The notes beneath the pieces are model-generated. The model had not been told where the DNA came from. It made no database searches and saw only the letters and a list, made by a program, of their open reading frames with translations. From a virus: DNA of 22,035 nt. Of this stretch, positions 1-6,915 are shown in pieces. The stretch is taken from positions 1 to 22,035 of IMG/VR virus record IMGVR_UViG_3300006754_000215. The stretch is one strand, 5' to 3'. Each line of letters starts with the position of its first letter. Positions within the stretch are counted from its first letter, which is position 1. Made by a program: the position numbers and the translations under genes.

Positions 1-149
1 TAAGGAAAGTATCACCGTATGCTGAAACTATACGACAAAGATTAGAAGATAAGTATCCAGATGTATATTGGAAAAAGACTTGTGAGAAACATATTTATAT
101 TTATTATTTAGATAAAAAGTTAAAGAGGAAAAGAAATAAAAGTAATTGA
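1..149 (+). CDS. Mom-like protein, C-terminal fragment (5' end outside window)
   Basis: An open frame enters from the left edge (first full codon at base 3) and stops at TGA 147-149, giving about 48 residues. The tail contains EKHIYIYYLDKKLKRKRN. This closely resembles the end of the Mom-like protein at 15182-15793, which has PKHIYVYYLDKRMKRKYN, and the preceding residues also align (ETIRQRLEDKYPD against DEIRKRIKDKDEN). It is therefore probably the C-terminus of a second Mom-family DNA-modification protein. The catalytic part lies outside the window, so activity cannot be judged. Family assignment rests only on similarity to the in-window paralogue. Confidence 0.6.
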   Translation, partial: RKVSPYAETIRQRLEDKYPDVYWKKTCEKHIYIYYLDKKLKRKRNKSN

Positions 150-189
150 TTACAAAGTAGAATAAATATACATATTACGATCACATAAG

Positions 190-203
190 ATATTTATATA
201 TGA
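190..203 (+). promoter_or_regulatory. ATATTTAT motif, left-end copy
   Basis: ATATTTATATATGA, identical over 14 bases to the copy at 20924-20937, in the 98-base gap after the Mom-like fragment. It ends 44 bases before the start of the small membrane protein gene. Confidence 0.4.
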
Positions 204-247
204 TAATATTATAACACACGTATTAATTTAATAGAGGGATATAAGAA

Positions 248-439
248 ATGTATCGTCGTGATAATAACAAGGGAAAACAAGTTGATTACAATTCAAGTTT
301 ACGTCGGGCTTATCGTAGTCGGCATAGTATAAAGGATGTTAAGTTTGTATACACAGAGCTTGGTATAATAGAGAAGTTAATTTTAATATTTGGTCCTATG
401 TTTATATTATATATCATATATAAACTATTTAACATTTAA
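248..439 (+). CDS. Small membrane protein of unknown function
   Basis: A 63-residue protein with a ribosome binding site (AGAGGGA, about 8 bases before the ATG). The first 40 residues are polar and rich in Arg and Lys. Residues about 41-60 (LILIFGPMFILYIIYKLF) form one hydrophobic segment that would place the protein in the inner membrane with a basic, probably cytoplasmic, N-terminus. An ATATTTAT motif ends 50 bases upstream and may be its promoter. I do not recognise a family. The good start signal and the clear membrane segment argue that the gene is real. Confidence 0.6.
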   Translation: MYRRDNNKGKQVDYNSSLRRAYRSRHSIKDVKFVYTELGIIEKLILIFGPMFILYIIYKLFNI

Positions 440-460
440 AAAATTTTCAACTTGTAAGAT

Positions 461-739
461 ATGAAAGATAAATCACAAAGTATACAAGACAGTTATAGGA
501 AGAAGTTTCCGAAGGGTAAGGATTGGAGAGAGCCAACACCGAATCCATTTACTGAAGGTGGTAGTGGTATATCATCTGGTTCATATCATAATATGAAAGT
601 TATAGCCATATCTATGGATAAGCACAATAAGATAGTTAATGAATTGGAGCGAGAGATAGAGGAGCTTACGACGGAGTTATATTATTGTAGGCGTAACAGA
701 AAGATTGAAGATGTAATTAAAAAATTAAATGAAATTTGA
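461..739 (+). CDS. Hypothetical protein with C-terminal coiled coil
   Basis: A 92-residue protein I do not recognise. The N-terminal half is polar with Gly, Ser and Pro (around residues 27-42), which suggests disorder. Residues about 54-92 are charged with regular hydrophobic spacing (VNELEREIEELTTEL), suggesting a coiled coil or helical hairpin. No strong Shine-Dalgarno sequence precedes the ATG, so the exact start is uncertain. The last 11 bases overlap the start of the SufE-like gene in another frame, which suggests that translation of the two is coupled. Confidence 0.5.
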   Translation: MKDKSQSIQDSYRKKFPKGKDWREPTPNPFTEGGSGISSGSYHNMKVIAISMDKHNKIVNELEREIEELTTELYYCRRNRKIEDVIKKLNEI

Positions 740-1172
740 AACATTAAAAACTAATTTATCTTTGTTTGAAGGTTTAGATAGAATAAGTTATATAGTTGAT
801 TTAGCTAAAAAGAATGATGGTATACCAGATAATTTAAAAACAGATGATAATAGAATATTGGGATGTGTATCAACATCATATGTAATCCTCGATAGTGTAG
901 ACCCAGTTAAAATAAAAACAGATTCGGAGTCTATGTTAGTTAAAGGATTATTGTATGTTTTAAATATTTATGTAAACGGTAAAACAAAAAATGAAATACT
1001 TATTATTGACGAAGTAAAATTAATGAATGATATTGGTATGACAAATACAGTTACAGCTCAACGAATGAATGGATTTTATTCAGCTATAGTTACACTAAAA
1101 AAACTAGTGAAGTATATTGGAAATAAAAGAATAGAAAATATTAACAAAGCTCATGTCTGGAAGGTAGAATAA
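729..1172 (+). CDS. SufE-like Fe-S cluster assembly / sulfur acceptor protein
   Basis: A 147-residue protein matching the SufE/CsdE fold over nearly its whole length, which is the usual family size. Visible signatures are RISYIVDLAK near residue 18, then NRILGCVS around 41-48, DSESMLVKGLLYVL around 66-79, and QRMNGFYSA around 112-120. Cys46, in the position of the GCxS cysteine, is the residue that accepts persulfide sulfur from the SufS-type cysteine desulfurase in known SufE proteins. In bacteria SufE delivers sulfur to the SufBCD scaffold and stimulates SufS. No sufS or sufBCD is present here, so the phage protein would have to act with host partners, perhaps supporting Fe-S enzymes during infection. 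The ATG lies inside the preceding gene and has no obvious Shine-Dalgarno of its own. Confidence 0.8.
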   Translation: MKFETLKTNLSLFEGLDRISYIVDLAKKNDGIPDNLKTDDNRILGCVSTSYVILDSVDPVKIKTDSESMLVKGLLYVLNIYVNGKTKNEILIIDEVKLMNDIGMTNTVTAQRMNGFYSAIVTLKKLVKYIGNKRIENINKAHVWKVE

Positions 1173-1196
1173 ATTTGAAATTATGAAAAAAAAGAC

Positions 1197-1226
1197 TTGA
1201 CTCGTATTACTTAATTGTTGTATATT
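1197..1226 (+). promoter_or_regulatory. Sigma70-like promoter, copy 1
   Basis: TTGACT at 1197-1202 and TATATT at 1221-1226, separated by 18 bases and preceded by an A-tract. The box GTTGTATATTA (1217-1227) and the 18-base spacing are shared with three other intergenic copies in the window. It lies 45 bases upstream of the gene at 1272. The downstream leader up to about 1241 is almost identical to that of copy 2. Confidence 0.75.
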
Positions 1227-1271
1227 ACTATAGATGATGAGAGAAGAAATAATTAAAAAGGAGAAAATATA

Positions 1272-1523
1272 ATGAATATTAGTGAACTATATTTTGAAGC
1301 TGTAACTGAAAGTTCTTCCAATTTAGAATTGATAGATGAATTCTTTGAAGTAATAGAAGAACCATTACCAACTGGTAGGATATATAAGGGAGCGAAGTAT
1401 TATACTGAATTCGGTATAAGTGAAAGAAAAGATAAAACTATGACAGAAATAGTTTCTAAAGATGACAATCATTTAGTTGGATTTGAATCTGATCATAAAG
1501 GTTATTATTCCGTTCGAAATTAA
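1272..1523 (+). CDS. Small acidic hypothetical protein
   Basis: An 83-residue protein with a strong ribosome binding site (AAGGAG, 1258-1263) and its own sigma70-like promoter 45 bases upstream. It is acidic, especially residues 17-30, with no membrane segment, signal peptide or recognisable motif. The C-terminal half alternates polar and hydrophobic residues (KYYTEFGISERK, HKGYYSVRN) and may form a small beta fold. Having its own promoter of the same class as those before the VWA and zinc-ribbon genes suggests early or middle expression. Function unknown. Confidence 0.6.
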   Translation: MNISELYFEAVTESSSNLELIDEFFEVIEEPLPTGRIYKGAKYYTEFGISERKDKTMTEIVSKDDNHLVGFESDHKGYYSVRN

Positions 1524-1555
1524 TAAAAGGTTAAAGTTATTTACGACAAGAAGAA

Positions 1556-2038
1556 ATGAATAAACATATAGAATATAATAAGAAGAAATTTAGTCGTAGG
1601 ATTGAGCAATTAAGTGTTATAACTAAAGATAGTTCATATATTCCAAAATTTGGTTCACTCAATGGTTATCATGAATTTATATTTAGTATGTATGAAGCTT
1701 TAATAAGTGGTAGGAAGATTACACCGAAGATGGAATTGGCTATTACTAATATAGTTAAGTCATATGCTAAACATTTAAAAGATAGTACTGATCCTAAGTT
1801 ATATAAAGAGAAAGCAGATTTCATTGATAGTACTTTAAATAAGTTAAATATAATTAAGAAGAAATTAAATGAATGTAATTATACAGTAAGTTATACAACT
1901 GATAAATTATATTTTTTAAACTCTATTGAAAAACAAGTTCATAATAGAGGTAGTTTAACGGTGAAACAGATGAAGGCGTTAAACAATATGTACAAACAAT
2001 TTGATAAAAAAGTTAAAAATAGTGAAAAAAACACTTGA
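1556..2038 (+). CDS. Hypothetical basic helical protein
   Basis: A 160-residue lysine-rich protein, probably mostly alpha-helical (for example KADFIDSTLNKLNIIKKKLN near residues 86-105). The start has a purine-rich site (AAGAAG) directly upstream and lies 33 bases after the previous stop, so the two genes probably share the promoter at 1197-1226. I see no catalytic motif, Cys cluster or membrane segment. The C-terminus (KQMKALNNMYKQFDKKVK) is strongly basic and amphipathic, which could suit nucleic-acid binding, but that is only a guess. Its last codons overlap promoter copy 2. Confidence 0.55.
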   Translation: MNKHIEYNKKKFSRRIEQLSVITKDSSYIPKFGSLNGYHEFIFSMYEALISGRKITPKMELAITNIVKSYAKHLKDSTDPKLYKEKADFIDSTLNKLNIIKKKLNECNYTVSYTTDKLYFLNSIEKQVHNRGSLTVKQMKALNNMYKQFDKKVKNSEKNT

Positions 2039-2064
2039 CTCGTATTATAAAAATGTTGTATATT
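2035..2064 (+). promoter_or_regulatory. Sigma70-like promoter, copy 2
   Basis: TTGACT at 2035-2040 and TATATT at 2059-2064, again with an 18-base spacer and GTTGTATATTA. It overlaps the end of the preceding gene. Transcription would begin near 2071, so the ATG at 2072 would have no leader. This supports translation from ATG 2108, which has an AAGGGA site just upstream. Confidence 0.75.
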
Positions 2065-2107
2065 ACTATAGATGATAAGAGAGAAAATAAAAGAAAAGGG
2101 AAATTCA

Positions 2108-4258
2108 ATGATATTAAAAAAGGATGACAGTGGTTTTATATTTAGGAGTGGTTTTTCTAAATCAAGACCGATGTCAAAGTCATATTCATCATTTTGGGAT
2201 ACAACAGTTGATGATAATGTTCTTGATGATTTTTTAGGATTATCTATTGATAAGCCTAAAGGTAAAGATGTAATTGCTTTGGCTGGATATAAGAGAGCCA
2301 TTAGTAATTTTGTTAGTATTGTTACTGAAAAGAATATTCCTGTTGTTTTCAACAATAAGGATGAATCATTTACTGATGGTAAAAAAGTTGTTATCGGTGC
2401 TGATTTAAATGATAAGAAATTTGATGTTGCAGTTGGTTTGGCTCTACATGAGGCATCTCACATTAAACTTTCTAATTTTAGTTTATTAAAAAATTTAGAA
2501 TTTGAGATTCCTGCTGAAACTTATTTATTAGGATTAGATAAAGGAATTACAAAAAGTGAAACTTTAAAGTTGGTAAAGAATATTTTAAACTATATTGAAG
2601 ATAGAAGAATTGATAATTTCATTTTTTCTACTTCACCTGGTTATAAAGGTTATTATCATTCTATGTATGAGAAGTATTTTTATTCAAAGAATGTAGATAA
2701 TGGTTTATTGAGTTCTGAATTTAGAGTTGAAGATATTGAAAGTTATATGTTCAGAATTATCAATCTACATAATAAGAATTGTCAGTTGGGTGCGTTATCT
2801 GGTTTGAAAGAAATTTATTCATTTATTGATTTAAAAAATATTTCTCGATTAACTACAACAGCTGATGTTTTGAAAGTGGCACTTGATGTTGTAGGTGTTA
2901 TTTTCAAATCAATTGATAAAAGTGAAATATTAAATGATGAGGATGGTAATTCTTCTGATGAAAGTACTGAAGGTATGGAAGGTACTGACGACAATGCTTC
3001 AGGTGGTAGTTCTTCAGAAGGTGTTAATGAGAATGATGATTCTTCTGATAATGGTGGTAGTAATACTATTTCAGATGAAGATTTAAAAGAAGCTTTAGAT
3101 AATGATTCTATTGGTAATGGAACTTCCAATGATGATGGTTCAGAACCTATTGAACTTTCAGATAGACAAAAAGAATTATTGAAAAAACATTTTAAAAAAC
3201 AAGAAAAGTTTTTAGATGGTGATGTTAAGAAAACCAAACTTTCTAAAAAAGATAATGATTCGATTTCTGCCATTGATGAGTCTGGTGCGACATATGAGAA
3301 AGTTGGAAAAGGTTGTCCAACATCAAATTATTATTATAATCATAACAACATTAGTAATGGTATTAATTGTTTAGTTGTTAAGAAACTTACCAAAAGTTTA
3401 ATTGATTCGAATATATTTTCTTGTGCTACTACATATAATCACGATAGATATTTTGGGTATAACAGTTATAATTTTATTGAAGAGGGTTTAAGACTTGGTT
3501 CTATTCTTGGTAAGAAATTAAAGATTCGTGGAGAAGAAAATTCGTTAAAATATTCAAGAAAAGATTCTGGTAGAATTGATAAAAGATTGTTGGCTGAATG
3601 TGGATTTAATAATTCTAATGTATTTAGTCAGACTTTTGTTGAGAAATTTAACAAAGCTTATCTTCATATTTCAATTGATGCTAGTGGATCAATGAGTGGT
3701 AAGAAATGGAATAGAGCAATGACATCAGCAGTTGCAATGATTAAGGCTTGTGATATGGCTGGTAATATTGATGTTATTGTTTCAATTAGAACCACACATA
3801 TTCCCTACAGAGGTACTGTTAATGTTCCTTTGATTATGGTTATATATGATTCAAGTGTTGATAAACTTGCCAAAGTGAAGAGTATGTTTCCATCTATTAA
3901 CACCACAGGTACTACACCTGAAGGACTTTGTTTTGAATCGATAATGAAAGATTTGATTCCAGGAAATTCAAATCAGGATAGTTATTTTATTAATTATTCA
4001 GATGGACAGCCAATTTATTCTAATAAAGATATCTATTATGCTGGTGAGTGTGCTGAAACACACACTCGTAAAATGGTTAAAGAGATGAAGAATCGTGGTT
4101 TGAAAGTTATGAGTTATTTTATTACTGATGATGATTATAGTTCTTCTAATCTTGAAAAATCATTTAAAACTATGTATGGTAAAGATGCTTCTCTTATTAA
4201 TCCTACCAATATGATGGAAGTAGCAAAGACTATGAATAAAAAATTCTTGGAAAAATAA
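2108..4258 (+). CDS. Metallopeptidase-like/VWA-domain protein (CobT-like layout)
   Basis: A 716-residue protein with three parts. The N-terminal part has an HExxH-type motif (HEASH, residues about 114-118) in LALHEASHIKLS, and a downstream NYIEDRRIDNF segment typical of VWA-associated putative metallopeptidases. The middle (about 275-345) is a low-complexity linker rich in Asp, Ser, Glu, Asn and Gly. The C-terminal third is a von Willebrand factor A domain with the MIDAS motif DASGSMSG near residue 525, then TTGTTPEG and INYSDGQP, which supply the later metal-binding positions. Proteins of this layout often work with a MoxR-type AAA+ ATPase, as CobT does with CobS, but none is visible here. 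I chose ATG 2108 over the in-frame ATG 2072 because of its Shine-Dalgarno site and the promoter position. It may remodel a protein or metal-containing target. The substrate is unknown. Confidence 0.75.
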   Translation: MILKKDDSGFIFRSGFSKSRPMSKSYSSFWDTTVDDNVLDDFLGLSIDKPKGKDVIALAGYKRAISNFVSIVTEKNIPVVFNNKDESFTDGKKVVIGADLNDKKFDVAVGLALHEASHIKLSNFSLLKNLEFEIPAETYLLGLDKGITKSETLKLVKNILNYIEDRRIDNFIFSTSPGYKGYYHSMYEKYFYSKNVDNGLLSSEFRVEDIESYMFRIINLHNKNCQLGALSGLKEIYSFIDLKNISRLTTTADVLKVALDVVGVIFKSIDKSEILNDEDGNSSDESTEGMEGTDDNASGGSSSEGVNENDDSSDNGGSNTISDEDLKEALDNDSIGNGTSNDDGSEPIELSDRQKELLKKHFKKQEKFLDGDVKKTKLSKKDNDSISAIDESGATYEKVGKGCPTSNYYYNHNNISNGINCLVVKKLTKSLIDSNIFSCATTYNHDRYFGYNSYNFIEEGLRLGSILGKKLKIRGEENSLKYSRKDSGRIDKRLLAECGFNNSNVFSQTFVEKFNKAYLHISIDASGSMSGKKWNRAMTSAVAMIKACDMAGNIDVIVSIRTTHIPYRGTVNVPLIMVIYDSSVDKLAKVKSMFPSINTTGTTPEGLCFESIMKDLIPGNSNQDSYFINYSDGQPIYSNKDIYYAGECAETHTRKMVKEMKNRGLKVMSYFITDDDYSSSNLEKSFKTMYGKDASLINPTNMMEVAKTMNKKFLEK

Positions 4259-4362
4259 ATTGAGAGTTGCCCGCATACTGACAGGCTTCTTCTGTATAAC
4301 TTCGGCTTGGCCAAGACAGAACAAAAGTAAGTTCGGTCCCTCCGGGCACTCTCCTCACAATT
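4258..4362 (+). ncRNA. Possible structured RNA (GC-rich foldable intergenic element)
   Basis: This stretch is about half G+C in an AT-rich genome. Its ends pair: AATTG (4258-4262) with CAATT (4358-4362), GAGAG (4262-4266) with CTCTC (4349-4353), and TGCCCG (4268-4273) with CGGGCA (4343-4348). Inside, ACAG 4281-4284 can pair with CTGT 4292-4295, or TTCTGT 4290-4295 with ACAGAA 4316-4321, and CTTGGCCAAG (4306-4315) is a palindrome. There is no poly-T tract, so a simple terminator is unlikely. It does not fit a tRNA. It could be a stable small RNA, a riboswitch-like leader of the nucleotidase gene, or an RNA processing element. Family unknown to me. Confidence 0.4.
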
Positions 4363-4376
4363 AATAAAGGTTACAA

Positions 4377-4940
4377 ATGAGAATAGGAATAGATTGTGAT
4401 GGGGTATTAAGGGATTTCATTCCCGACCTTATCAATAAAATAAAAGAAACTCATCCGGAACACGCTGATAAGATTGGTATCCCACATAGTTGGGATTGGG
4501 AAGATTGGCTACCATTTTGGAATAGTGATGAAACTGAAGAATATATTTTTAAAAATCATTATAAAGAATTGTTTGGTCCTGAAACTTCTGTTATTGAATC
4601 TTCTTTTGAAGATTGGACTAAAATAAAAGAGTGGGCTAAAGAATATGACCATGAATTGATATTGGTATCAGCTCAGAGGAAGCAATGTATAGATCTGACA
4701 TTAGAATGGTTACAAAGGTGGGGATTTACATTTGATGAAATACATTTCACACCACATAAGTGGTCTGTTGATGTAGATGTATTAATAGATGATTCACCAA
4801 CTAAACTTGGTATGTTCAAAAAGAAATCTGTTGCTGATGGTGTTCCTATATGTTTCCGTCAGTCTTGGAATACAAAAAGTCAGAAATCTAAAATTAGTAT
4901 TGACAGGTTGTCAGATATTATGACAATATGTTTCGGATAA
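4377..4940 (+). CDS. HAD-family 5'(3')-nucleotidase-like phosphatase
   Basis: A 187-residue protein with all four HAD motifs: DCDGV (residues 6-10; Asp6 nucleophile, Asp8 acid/base), the motif II serine in VSAQ (97-100), the motif III lysine in PHK (126-128), and DVLIDDS (134-140). The size and the Trp-rich cap region (SWDWEDWLPFW, about 38-48) resemble 5'(3')-deoxyribonucleotidases (NT5C type), which dephosphorylate nucleoside monophosphates. In a phage this would fit nucleotide pool management, possibly clearing an unwanted dNMP during synthesis of modified DNA, but the substrate cannot be read from the sequence. A short AAAGG lies about 8 bases before the ATG. The structured element at 4258-4362 lies immediately upstream and may control it. 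Confidence 0.75.
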   Translation: MRIGIDCDGVLRDFIPDLINKIKETHPEHADKIGIPHSWDWEDWLPFWNSDETEEYIFKNHYKELFGPETSVIESSFEDWTKIKEWAKEYDHELILVSAQRKQCIDLTLEWLQRWGFTFDEIHFTPHKWSVDVDVLIDDSPTKLGMFKKKSVADGVPICFRQSWNTKSQKSKISIDRLSDIMTICFG

Positions 4941-4971
4941 ATCTTTTTTTATAGTTTTGTATGATTTTTGT

Positions 4972-4979
4972 ATATTTAT
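4972..4979 (+). promoter_or_regulatory. ATATTTAT motif upstream of hsp20 (possible promoter)
   Basis: ATATTTAT lies 83 bases before the Hsp20 start, inside TTGTATATTTA. That context also resembles the -10 box of the sigma70-like promoters, but a good -35 is missing (only T-rich sequence 18 bases upstream). It could belong to either promoter class. Confidence 0.3.
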
Positions 4980-5062
4980 GTGTGAAGTTTGGATTATCGC
5001 TCAAAAGAGGATAGTTCAATTAGTTAGACTAAATAGTTAATTAATAACACAGGAGAAATAAA

Positions 5063-5524
5063 ATGACAAGAATACTTGTAAAGCCAACACATCTCAACCG
5101 AGATGAATTTTTAACACCATTTGATAAAATTTTTGATGAACTGATGAGTAAGACATTTCCTACTTTTAAAGAAGAAGTTGGAGTATCTTTTAATCAAGGT
5201 TCTTATCCTAAAGTGAATGTGTATGAATATGATGACAAGATTGGTATCATAGCAGAGATTCCTGGATTGGATAAGAAGGATGTTACTGTTGATGTTGAGG
5301 ATGATATCCTTACTATATCAGGTGATAAGCATGGATTTAAAGATGGTGGAGTTAAATGTATAACGCGTGAATTAAAGCAATCATCATTTAAGAGATCTTT
5401 TAATCTTGGTGATCATTTGGATGGAGATGATATAAGTGCTTCATTCAAAGATGGGTTGTTATCTATATCAATTCCAAAGAAAGAACCGGAATCGCCCAAG
5501 AAGAAATTTGTTAAAATTTCCTAG
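5063..5524 (+). CDS. Small heat-shock protein, Hsp20/alpha-crystallin family
   Basis: A 153-residue ATP-independent holdase-type chaperone. A short N-terminal region with FDKIFDELM is followed by an alpha-crystallin domain at about residues 48-140. The domain holds EIPGLDKKDVTVDVEDDIL and ends in the classic signature ASFKDGLLSISIPKK. Hsp20 genes are common in marine T4-like phages, where they are thought to assist capsid or protein folding under infection stress. An AGGAG site lies 7 bases before the ATG. The stop codon overlaps the GTG start of the next gene by one base, so the two are probably translated together. Confidence 0.9.
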   Translation: MTRILVKPTHLNRDEFLTPFDKIFDELMSKTFPTFKEEVGVSFNQGSYPKVNVYEYDDKIGIIAEIPGLDKKDVTVDVEDDILTISGDKHGFKDGGVKCITRELKQSSFKRSFNLGDHLDGDDISASFKDGLLSISIPKKEPESPKKKFVKIS

Positions 5525-5715
5525 TGGAGAAAATAGAATATAATGATACATTATATATTGTTTATGGCAAAGTGCCTATAACAACAGAATTATCTATTGA
5601 GGAATTAAGAAAAGGTTATAATACTGATATTATTTTGCGTAAGGATAATTTATATTATATGTGTGATGAGATAATTGAAGCTGAGTTTGAAGAGATTCCA
5701 AAGGTAGATAAATAA
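5524..5715 (+). CDS. Small acidic protein of unknown function (GTG start)
   Basis: A 63-residue acidic protein beginning at GTG 5524, which shares its first base with the TAG stop of the Hsp20 gene. Reinitiation after Hsp20 is the likely way it is translated. It contains several aromatic and acidic stretches (LYIVYGKVPITTELSIEEL, IIEAEFEEIPK) and may form a small beta-rich domain. I recognise no motif. The tight overlap and the following terminator-like hairpin support a real two-gene unit with hsp20. Confidence 0.5.
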   Translation: MEKIEYNDTLYIVYGKVPITTELSIEELRKGYNTDIILRKDNLYYMCDEIIEAEFEEIPKVDK

Positions 5716-5735
5716 GGTTACATTATAAGTTATAG

Positions 5736-5760
5736 CGGGGTTTTATTTTATAAAACCCTG
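5736..5760 (+). terminator. Terminator-like hairpin after the hsp20 unit
   Basis: CGGGGTTTTA (5736-5745) pairs over 10 positions with TAAAACCCTG (5751-5760), with one G-T wobble and a 5-base loop. The following TTGTAATTTC is only moderately T-rich, so termination efficiency is uncertain. It separates the hsp20 unit from the promoter at 5800-5829. Confidence 0.6.
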
Positions 5761-5799
5761 TTGTAATTTCACATTGGGAAAAATAATTAAAAAAAGTTC

Positions 5800-5829
5800 T
5801 TGTTTTATATGTATATACCGTTGTATATT
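5800..5829 (+). promoter_or_regulatory. Sigma70-like promoter, copy 3
   Basis: TTGTTT at 5800-5805 and TATATT at 5824-5829 with the same 18-base spacer and GTTGTATATTA box as the other copies. The -35 element is weaker (TTGTTT instead of TTGACT). It precedes the operon from the zinc-ribbon gene through IMPDH. Confidence 0.7.
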
Positions 5830-5877
5830 ATAATATGAGAAAAATCAAAATAAATAATAAAAAAAAGAAGTCATTTA

Positions 5878-6297
5878 ATGAATAATAAAAAAGAAAGTTA
5901 TTTAAGTTTTGTAGAAAAGGGTCAACGTTATATGCAATGTAAGAGCTGTCATGATTATATTGAAGTTGATAATGATGTAACTGCTATAACTTGTTCAAGA
6001 TGTACATCTATACTATGTTTAAAGGCTATGCCACTAGACGAAATGTTACCATCATTAAATAAAAATAAAATAAGTGGTCGACCAGCCGGTTGGCATTTTA
6101 TGAAAGAGTATGTTGACAAAGATGGTAATGTGTTTCACAAAGGAAAAGAACAAACTGAATTAAAGGGAACACTTAAACCTACTAAAGTGAAACCACCGAA
6201 GAAGAGAAAGAAAAAGAAATTAACAGCAGACCAAAAATTATTCAAAGAAGTTAAAGAATATAAAAAACGAAAAAAGCTAAGGAAAAAAACCAAATGA
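5878..6297 (+). CDS. Zinc-ribbon protein with basic tail
   Basis: A 139-residue protein. Four cysteines in two CxxC pairs (CKSC near residue 21 and CSRC near 39, with a further Cys at about 46) look like a zinc ribbon. The middle segment GRPAGWHFMKEYVDKDGNVF is of a kind I associate with T4-like marine phages. The last 45 residues are extremely rich in Lys and Arg (PPKKRKKKKLTADQ), fitting nucleic-acid or ribosome binding. It is first in a probable operon behind promoter copy 3 and overlaps the next gene as ATGA. The role is unknown; a small transcription or RNA-binding factor is plausible. Confidence 0.6.
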   Translation: MNNKKESYLSFVEKGQRYMQCKSCHDYIEVDNDVTAITCSRCTSILCLKAMPLDEMLPSLNKNKISGRPAGWHFMKEYVDKDGNVFHKGKEQTELKGTLKPTKVKPPKKRKKKKLTADQKLFKEVKEYKKRKKLRKKTK

Positions 6298-6902
6298 TAA
6301 TTACAGAAATATCAAAGTTACAAACAATATGTGAAGAAGTTTCTTCAATTGAAGAGGGTGAAGAAATTGGAGCACAATTACTTAAAGTGTTAGCTGAATC
6401 TAAAAATGGAATTGGATTAGCAGCAAATCAAATTGGTATTAACAAACAAGTCTGTGTTGTTAATGTTAAAAAACCGATTGTATTGATTAATCCGCGAATT
6501 GTAGAACAATCAGAAGATACATTTGTGTTTCCAGAAGGTTGTTTATCATTTCCAAATAAACATATTAGAACAACACGATTCGTTGAAGTTATAGTTGAAG
6601 CTGATAATCACAAAGGACAATTATCTTTCTCAGCTGATAGTAATAATATGAATGATGCTTTTGAATGTGCTTGTGTTCAGCATGAGATGGATCATTTATC
6701 TGGAGTCACAATGTTTGATAGAGAATGGAAACAAAAACCATATAGAGCACCAAAGAAATTTGGTCGTAATGAGAGAGTTATGATTACGAATGGTAAAGAA
6801 TCAAAAGAGATTAAATACAAAAAAGCAGAACCATTAATAGCTTCAGGTAAGTGGGAGATTTATACACCAGCTATGGTTGAACCTGGTTCTTATGGAAAAT
6901 AA
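6294..6902 (+). CDS. def: Peptide deformylase
   Basis: A 202-residue metalloenzyme that removes the formyl group from the N-terminal methionine of new proteins. All three family motifs are intact: GIGLAANQIG (residues 39-48), EGCLS (81-85) and QHEMDH (129-134). Cys83, His130 and His134 should bind the metal, and Glu131 should be catalytic. About 65 residues follow the HEMDH motif (including PYRAPKKFGRNERVMI), making it longer than the compact deformylases known from some phages. The start overlaps the previous stop (ATGA), implying coupling. Marine phages are thought to use their own deformylase to keep up with the burst of phage or photosystem protein synthesis. Confidence 0.92.
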   Translation: MIITEISKLQTICEEVSSIEEGEEIGAQLLKVLAESKNGIGLAANQIGINKQVCVVNVKKPIVLINPRIVEQSEDTFVFPEGCLSFPNKHIRTTRFVEVIVEADNHKGQLSFSADSNNMNDAFECACVQHEMDHLSGVTMFDREWKQKPYRAPKKFGRNERVMITNGKESKEIKYKKAEPLIASGKWEIYTPAMVEPGSYGK

Positions 6903-6915
6903 ATAGTAAGATTAT

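Noticed and set aside
2072-2107. Earlier ATG start for the VWA gene
   Set aside because: It sits at the expected transcription start and lacks a ribosome binding site. ATG 2108 has AAGGGA upstream.
1939-2355. Minus-strand open frame spanning the promoter before the VWA gene
   Set aside because: It crosses a well-supported promoter and two + strand genes and has no ribosome binding site or recognisable domain.
2815-3273. Minus-strand open frame opposite the VWA gene
   Set aside because: It lies wholly opposite the low-complexity linker of a strong + strand gene and is itself Ser/Glu-rich as a consequence.
4262-4353. tRNA on the minus strand of the GC-rich element
   Set aside because: The minus strand begins like a tRNA-Ser 5' end, but there is no T arm, no anticodon arm and no matching 3' half.
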